Assembly: GCF_010868145.1 (NCBI RefSeq)
Contig: NZ_JAAGUY010000028.1
Location: 1-64,000, forward strand
Reading direction: 5' to 3'
DNA: 64,000 nucleotides
Origin: Nocardia cyriacigeorgica
Lineage (GTDB): Bacteria; Actinomycetota; Actinomycetes; Mycobacteriales; Mycobacteriaceae
Part shown: positions 59,308-64,000 of the stretch, piece after piece
Layout: each line of letters begins with the position of its first letter
Position numbering within the stretch: position 1 is the first letter of the stretch
The notes under the pieces: generated by a model
The model's database searches: none
The model's input: the letters and a program-made list of their open reading frames with translations, nothing else
Told to the model about the DNA's origin: nothing
Made by a program: the position numbers and the translations under genes

Positions 59308-59323
59308 CTAAACAATTGTTTAG
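59308..59323. promoter_or_regulatory. 16-bp palindromic operator
   Basis: CTAAACAATTGTTTAG is a perfect, AT-rich palindrome standing out from the GC-rich surroundings. It lies upstream of the FMN reductase and is typical of MarR/HxlR/TetR operators. Confidence 0.7.
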
Positions 59324-59345
59324 GTCAAGTCGGCGGTGGCGACCA

Positions 59346-59397
59346 CTTGCACCCCGCTTGCACGGCCAACGCAATAGCGGTGCAAGTGGGGTGCAAG
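59346..59397. promoter_or_regulatory. Inverted pair of CTTGCAC repeats before the exporter operon
   Basis: CTTGCACCCCGCTTGCAC (59346-59363) and its near-perfect reverse complement GTGCAAGTGGGGTGCAAG (59380-59397) are 16 bp apart. Each unit holds two CTTGCAC half-sites in tandem, so four half-sites lie just upstream of the drrA-type start. Confidence 0.75.
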
Positions 59398-59420
59398 AAC
59401 GGGCGCGCACAGTCATCGGC

Positions 59421-60419
59421 ATGACTGATTACGCATCGACCGGCCCCCTCGCCATCGAGGCCGACGGCCTGGTCAAGATGTTCGGCGCCCAGCGCGCCGT
59501 CGACGGGGTGAGTCTGGCCGTGCCGCAGGGCGCGGTGTACGGGGTGCTCGGCCCGAACGGCGCGGGCAAGACCACCACCATCCGCATGCTGGCGACCCTG
59601 CTGCGCCCCGACGGCGGCAGCGCCCGGATCTTCGGCCACGACGTGCTCGCCGAGCCGGATGCCGTGCGCTCGCTCATCGGCGTCACCGGGCAATACGCCT
59701 CGGTCGACGAGGATCTGACCGCTTCGGAGAATCTGATGATCTTCTCCAGGCTGCTCGGACTCTCCCGCGCGGACGCACGCCGCAAGACCGCCGACCTGCT
59801 CGAGGAATTCGATCTGACCGAAGCCGCGGACAAGGCGCTGAAGAACTTCTCCGGCGGTATGCGCAGGCGGCTGGACCTGGCCGCGAGCCTGATCTCGACC
59901 CCGCCGCTGCTGTTCCTGGACGAGCCGACCACCGGCCTCGACCCGCGCACCCGTGCGCAGATGTGGGAGACCATTCGGCGACTGGTCCGCGAGGGTGCGA
60001 CGGTGCTGCTCACCACCCAGTACCTGGACGAGGCCGACCAACTGGCCGACCGGATCGCGGTCATCGACCGGGGCCGGGTGATCGCCGACGGCACCGCCGA
60101 CGAACTCAAATCCTCGGTCGGGCAATCCTCGCTGCACCTGACCCTTGCCGAGCGTGACCAGCTCGCCGAGGCTCGCCGCATCATCGGCGATTTCCTCGGC
60201 ACCGACGCCACCATCTCCCCCGAGGCAGGCCGCCTCACCGCAGCGCTGCCCGATCCGGGTGTCACCGCCGATCTGCTGATCCGGCTGCGCGAGTGGGAGA
60301 TCGGCATCGAGGAGATCTCGGTCAGCAAGCCGAGCCTCGACGAGGTCTTCCTCACCATCACCGGCCATCCGGCCGAAGACAACACCGACGAATCCGACCT
60401 CGAACGGAGTGCGGCATGA
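59421..60419 (+). CDS. Daunorubicin-resistance-type ABC exporter, ATP-binding subunit
   Basis: The 332-residue ATPase has Walker A GPNGAGKT at 44-51, signature FSGGMRRRLDLAASL, Walker B LLFLDEPTTGLDP and the DrrA-type C-terminal region ending EISVSKPSLDEVFLTITGHP. It should pair with the permease at 60493, 73 bp downstream. Family members export polyketide drugs or lipids. ATG 59421 has no clear ribosome binding site. Repeats upstream suggest tight regulation, with no adjacent TetR gene. Confidence 0.92.
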   Translation: MTDYASTGPLAIEADGLVKMFGAQRAVDGVSLAVPQGAVYGVLGPNGAGKTTTIRMLATLLRPDGGSARIFGHDVLAEPDAVRSLIGVTGQYASVDEDLTASENLMIFSRLLGLSRADARRKTADLLEEFDLTEAADKALKNFSGGMRRRLDLAASLISTPPLLFLDEPTTGLDPRTRAQMWETIRRLVREGATVLLTTQYLDEADQLADRIAVIDRGRVIADGTADELKSSVGQSSLHLTLAERDQLAEARRIIGDFLGTDATISPEAGRLTAALPDPGVTADLLIRLREWEIGIEEISVSKPSLDEVFLTITGHPAEDNTDESDLERSAA

Positions 60420-60492
60420 CCGAGTCAGGGCTCGGAGGCGGCAGCTTGCGTCACCACGTAGAGCCCCTCGGACATGCCAGAAAGGACACAGC

Positions 60493-61311
60493 GTGACCAC
60501 TACCCTCACGGCCCCCGCGCACACCAGGCCACTACCGCAGCCTGCTGGGCCCATCACCCTGAAACAGACCTTCGACAACACCCTCACCATGGCCTACCGC
60601 GGCCTGCTGAAGATCAAGCACAATCCCGAGCAGCTGTTCGATGTGGTGATCCAGCCGATCATCTTCACGCTGATGTTCACCTACATCTTCGGCGGCGCCA
60701 TCTCCGGTGACGTGAACAGCTATCTGCCGGTGATCATCCCGGGCATCCTGGTGCAGACGGTCATCATGACCTCCATCGTCACCGGTGTGCAGCTGAAGGA
60801 GGATATGGAGAAGGGCGTCTTCGACCGCTTCAAATCCCTGCCCATCGCCCGTATCTCGGCACTGTCGGGCGCGCTGACCGCCGATATGGTCCGCTACGCC
60901 ATCGCTTCGGTGCTGACGCTGGTCATGGGCGTGATCATGGGGTTCCGGCCCGATCCGCTCGGCGCGATCGCCGGCGTCGCGCTGGTGATCGTCTGCTCCT
61001 TCGCGACCAGCTGGATCTGGGCGTTCTTCGGTGTCATCGCGAACAAGGCCTCGGCCGTGCAGGGCTATTCGATGCTGGTGATGTTCCCGCTGACCTTCGC
61101 CTCCCCCGCGTTCGTGCCGAAGGAGACCATGCCGGGCTGGTTGCAGGCATTCATCGACGTCAATCCGGTCTCACATCTGGTGTGGGCGTGCCGTGACCTG
61201 ATGAACGACGGGCATATCGGCTCACACGTGGTCTGGTCGCTGGTCGGCGCCGCAGTGATCATGGCGATCTTCGCCCCGCTGACGGTCCGCGCCTATATGC
61301 GGCGAGTCTGA
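60493..61311 (+). CDS. DrrB-type ABC-2 exporter permease
   Basis: The 272-residue protein has six predicted helices and the ABC2 pattern (FDVVIQPIIFTLMFTYIFGG; LPVIIPGILVQTVIMTSIVT; MLVMFPLTFASPAFVPKETM; NPVSHLVWACRDLM). GTG at 60493 has AAAGGA 6 nt upstream. Together with the ATPase it forms a complete exporter. Confidence 0.92.
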   Translation: MTTTLTAPAHTRPLPQPAGPITLKQTFDNTLTMAYRGLLKIKHNPEQLFDVVIQPIIFTLMFTYIFGGAISGDVNSYLPVIIPGILVQTVIMTSIVTGVQLKEDMEKGVFDRFKSLPIARISALSGALTADMVRYAIASVLTLVMGVIMGFRPDPLGAIAGVALVIVCSFATSWIWAFFGVIANKASAVQGYSMLVMFPLTFASPAFVPKETMPGWLQAFIDVNPVSHLVWACRDLMNDGHIGSHVVWSLVGAAVIMAIFAPLTVRAYMRRV

Positions 61312-61334
61312 ACCTGTGCCGCATCTGACCGGGT

Positions 61335-61360
61335 CCGCTCGCGAGTCATCATGCGAGCGG
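61335..61360. terminator. Terminator between exporter and regulator genes
   Basis: CCGCTCGC (61335-61342) pairs with GCGAGCGG (61353-61360) between the convergent exporter and regulator genes; the right arm overlaps the last codons of the regulator. Confidence 0.5.
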
Positions 61361-64000
61361 GCTCGGTTCGTTTGTGCGGGCGGCTATCTGCTTCAACAGC
61401 ACCATGATCCGGTCGGCGGCTACCAGCCTGCGCAGACCCGCCACCTCGGCCGTCGCCCGATCGATGCGATCGACGCCGACGGTATCGCGGTGCAGTTCCC
61501 GATGCCGTGCCAGCGACATGACCGGATAGTCCTGCCTAGCCATGGCGGCCGGTGCCAATGCGAGCAACTCCAGCCCGGTGCGCGAATCCGGATCGATCAT
61601 GAGCCGATTCGAACCCACCGCGCAGGCAACGGCGCCGATCTGCGGCACATCCCAGAACTGGATGAGGCGCTCCACCGCGATATCGGCGAGCTGCGCGGCC
61701 ATCGTCTCGACCTCGGGCGCACGCCCGTAGAGGGTGTACGCGTCGAGCATCGCGCTACACAGCATCATCACGCCGGGTCCCGGCATGAAATCGCTTCCAG
61801 GCCAGCCGACGAGCTCGAGCGAACGACGGAACAGCCACAGGCCGCGATCTGTAGCGCCCTCGACCAGTTCGATCTCGGCCAGGCTCGCGGCGATCGTCGA
61901 CAACCGGTGATTGCGGCGGACGCCGGGGTCGTCGAGCGCGGACAGCCGGGAGGTTGCGGAATCGGTGAGGCCGACAGCGAGTTCGATTTCGGCCCTTGCC
62001 CGCCCGCTCTGCCCGGACGCGGTCAACGACGCGGCGAGAAAGCTGCGCATCTCCAGGCTCTCCTCATAGGCGCCCAACCTGCGCAGCTGCTCGGCGGCGA
62101 GTTCGTAATACCCTGTCGCCTCGCGGTAGCGGCCGTTCTGTCCGGCCAGGCCACCGAGATGCTGGTTGATCATGGCGCCGGCCCAGACATCGTGGTGGGT
62201 GATCTGCCCGGCCGCGATCATCGCGTCTCGTGTCGAGCCGCGCAGCTGGCCGTGGTTCTCCCAGGAATTGGCGCGGATGATCAACGCCGCGACCTTGGTT
62301 TCGCGATCCGGCGAACGCGCGCCGGTGGCGAGCAGCCGCGCCAGCGCCCATCCGTCGACGGTGCAGGTGATCAGCTTGCCGAAGAACTGGCTCAATGCGC
62401 CGAGCCCGCTGTCGCGGCGCAGCAATCGCCGCGCGCGGATTCGGACGATCGCCGCGTCACGGAGGCTGCTTTCCATGTACATCAGGTGCAGACCACTGAA
62501 CACGTACCCGAGCATCTCCAGGTCGGCGTCGGTGCCGTGGCCGTCCGGCGGTTCCATGGTGAGCATCCGGCGCACCCAGCCGACGAGCTCCATATGCGCG
62601 CCGCGCATCACCCACAACAAGGCGGTCACCGGGAAGACGGTGTACATCGTGCGCGCGTCTCGGCGTTCGTCGGCCAGTCGCAGTACCGCGGTCAGGTTGT
62701 CCATCTCGGCGGCGACGGTGAGGACCAGGCTCACCTGGTCCGCACCGCGGTAGCGGCTGGTGGCCATGAGCGCGAAATCGCATGCCCATCCGCACATTCG
62801 GGTGGCAACCAGTTCCGCTTCGCTGAGACCACGGGCGTCGTCGACGGCACCGTGCGAGTCGATGGACTCAGCGCACGGATCTGCGGCCGCCATCTCAACC
62901 CCGAATTCCCCGGTGGCCGGTCCGGTCTCGTTTCCGATCGCCGCCACGGGCCTGTCGACGCGGTGCGGCGACGCCGCCAATTGCTCCTCGCCGAATTCGC
63001 GGACCGTCTCCAACATTCGATAGCGCAGCGGAAGGCTGACGTCGGGATCGGGACGGTCGTCCTCCAGCACGGTGAGCAGCGACTGCCCGACCAGCCCTTC
63101 GACGGCGGCGACCACATCGCCGACCTCCGGTCCGCCTGCCACGAATTCCGCCGCGTCGAGGGTGAAGCCGGCCGGAAAGCGGCACAGCCTGCGCAGCGCG
63201 ATCTGCTGCGGTTCGTCCAGTAGATTCCAGCTCCAGGCGATCACCGCGTGCAGGGTGCGATGCCGTTCCGGTGAGGACCGATCTCCGCTGCGTAGCAGGG
63301 CGAATCGATGCTCGAGCCTGGTGTCGATCTCCTCGACGCTCATCGTCCGGACCCGCGCGGCGGCCAATTCGATGGCCAGCGGCAGGCCGTCGAGCCGATG
63401 GCACAGCCGCGCGACAACGTCGGGATTGAGCCGCGCGGTCGGACGCACGGCCTTGGCTCGGGCGATGAACAGTTCCGTGGCGGGCGAACCCGAGGCATCG
63501 ATGGTCAACGGGGCCAGCGGATAGACGGTCTCAGCGGTAATCGCCAGCGGCGCCCGGCTCGTAGCGAGCACCGTCAGCTGATCGCAGCTGCCGACCAGGT
63601 CGGCGACGACCTCGGCCACCGCGTCGATCAGATGCTCACAGTTGTCCAAGATCAGCAGCATCGGGCGCTCCGACAGCGCATCCCTGAGCCGCTGACGCAG
63701 CTCGATCCTGATCCCCGACCGGATCAAGACCGGATCCCGTGCGAAATCACCGAGGCCGAGCACCGCGCCGATCGCCGCCTCGACCTCGCCACGCGCATCA
63801 CCGGGCGACCCGCCATCGGCCCGCACCGAGGCCAGCTCGACCAGCACCACCGGTTCATCACGCGCCACCCGCGCGCCGAGTTCATTGGCGATCCTGGTCT
63901 TCCCGGTGCCGCCGGGGCCGAGCACGGTGGTCACCCGCGCGTTGCGCAGCGACTCGGCCAGGGCAACCAGATCATCCTCGCGACCGAGGAGCGCATTCGG
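61349..64000 (-). CDS. STAND-type regulator with ATPase and TPR regions (AfsR/SARP-like), 5' end off the window
   Basis: The last 883 residues are visible and the frame is open to the window edge. P-loop GPGGTGKT lies at visible residues 28-35. The Walker B-like LLILDNCEHLIDAVAEVVAD and the sensor TSRAPLAITAETVYPLAPLT are typical of the AfsR/STAND NTPase group. A winged-helix-like segment and a long helical-repeat region follow to the C terminus. No LuxR-type HTH is seen at the C terminus, so the DNA-binding and BTAD domains, if present, should be upstream of 64000. It converges with the drug exporter; a regulatory link is possible but unproven. Confidence 0.88.
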   Translation of the reverse strand, partial: PNALLGREDDLVALAESLRNARVTTVLGPGGTGKTRIANELGARVARDEPVVLVELASVRADGGSPGDARGEVEAAIGAVLGLGDFARDPVLIRSGIRIELRQRLRDALSERPMLLILDNCEHLIDAVAEVVADLVGSCDQLTVLATSRAPLAITAETVYPLAPLTIDASGSPATELFIARAKAVRPTARLNPDVVARLCHRLDGLPLAIELAAARVRTMSVEEIDTRLEHRFALLRSGDRSSPERHRTLHAVIAWSWNLLDEPQQIALRRLCRFPAGFTLDAAEFVAGGPEVGDVVAAVEGLVGQSLLTVLEDDRPDPDVSLPLRYRMLETVREFGEEQLAASPHRVDRPVAAIGNETGPATGEFGVEMAAADPCAESIDSHGAVDDARGLSEAELVATRMCGWACDFALMATSRYRGADQVSLVLTVAAEMDNLTAVLRLADERRDARTMYTVFPVTALLWVMRGAHMELVGWVRRMLTMEPPDGHGTDADLEMLGYVFSGLHLMYMESSLRDAAIVRIRARRLLRRDSGLGALSQFFGKLITCTVDGWALARLLATGARSPDRETKVAALIIRANSWENHGQLRGSTRDAMIAAGQITHHDVWAGAMINQHLGGLAGQNGRYREATGYYELAAEQLRRLGAYEESLEMRSFLAASLTASGQSGRARAEIELAVGLTDSATSRLSALDDPGVRRNHRLSTIAASLAEIELVEGATDRGLWLFRRSLELVGWPGSDFMPGPGVMMLCSAMLDAYTLYGRAPEVETMAAQLADIAVERLIQFWDVPQIGAVACAVGSNRLMIDPDSRTGLELLALAPAAMARQDYPVMSLARHRELHRDTVGVDRIDRATAEVAGLRRLVAADRIMVLLKQIAARTNEPSPLA

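Overview
The window reads as a chromosomal segment of a high-GC mycolic-acid actinomycete, most likely a Nocardia or a close relative. This rests on the protein sequences: RpoB, RpoC, MceG, MenB, MenJ and MgtA closely resemble what I remember of their mycobacterial orthologues. It also rests on the GC-rich third codon positions, a fused HadA-HadB dehydratase and a full Mce cassette. No search was run, so the genus is an inference. I see no insertion sequence, prophage, rRNA operon or CRISPR array.

Layout. 1-2.9 kb: the tail of an unknown gene, then a small accessory module (membrane protein, divergent TetR regulator with three operators, GT-B glycosyltransferase) bounded by two nearly identical terminator hairpins. 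2.9-10.5 kb: rpoC and rpoB on the minus strand, with Asn at the classic rifampicin position Ser531 of RpoB. 10.9-22.8 kb: a minus-strand lipid-import locus made of the ATPase gene mceG, its own terminator, then yrbEA-yrbEB-mceABCDEF and two Mce-associated membrane proteins. 23.0-31.3 kb: the translation and secretion block rplL, rplJ with an L10-type leader, rplA, rplK, nusG, secE, tRNA-Trp, fused hadAB and rpmG, interrupted by a DHA2 drug exporter and one hypothetical gene. 31.3-31.8 kb: tRNA-Met, tRNA-Thr and tRNA-Tyr. 32-40 kb: yajQ, htpX, a polyprenyl diphosphate synthase, menJ, an AraC/VOC pair, DUF2505 and DUF3592 proteins, mannosyltransferase mgtA and a GtrA-like protein. 40-45 kb: a DUF4097 protein and two TetR-oxidoreductase modules with visible operators. 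45-49 kb: a 1406-residue fusion of assimilatory nitrate reductase to a CysJ-type NADPH flavoprotein. 49-58.6 kb: menG, menD, menB and menE mixed with a GAP-family membrane protein, a DinB-like protein, a small acidic protein with an internal duplication, an IdeR-box siderophore-interacting protein and a thioesterase. 58.6-64 kb: an FMN reductase, a DrrAB-type ABC exporter behind an unusual repeat array, and a large STAND/AfsR-like regulator cut by the window edge.

How it fits together. Six menaquinone genes (polyprenyl synthase, menJ, menG, menD, menB, menE) lie within 25 kb. This arrangement resembles the M. tuberculosis Rv0542-Rv0566 region, joined here to a block like Rv0634-Rv0668 (secE to rpoC). 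The Mce cassette sits inside that second block, next to the mceG ATPase thought to power it. Several genes start 6-8 nt after a TANNNT-like hexamer with no ribosome binding site, which suggests frequent leaderless transcription. The most notable points are the S531N RpoB, the single-chain NADPH nitrate reductase, the HadA-HadB fusion without an adjacent hadC, and several clear palindromic operators that pair regulators with targets.
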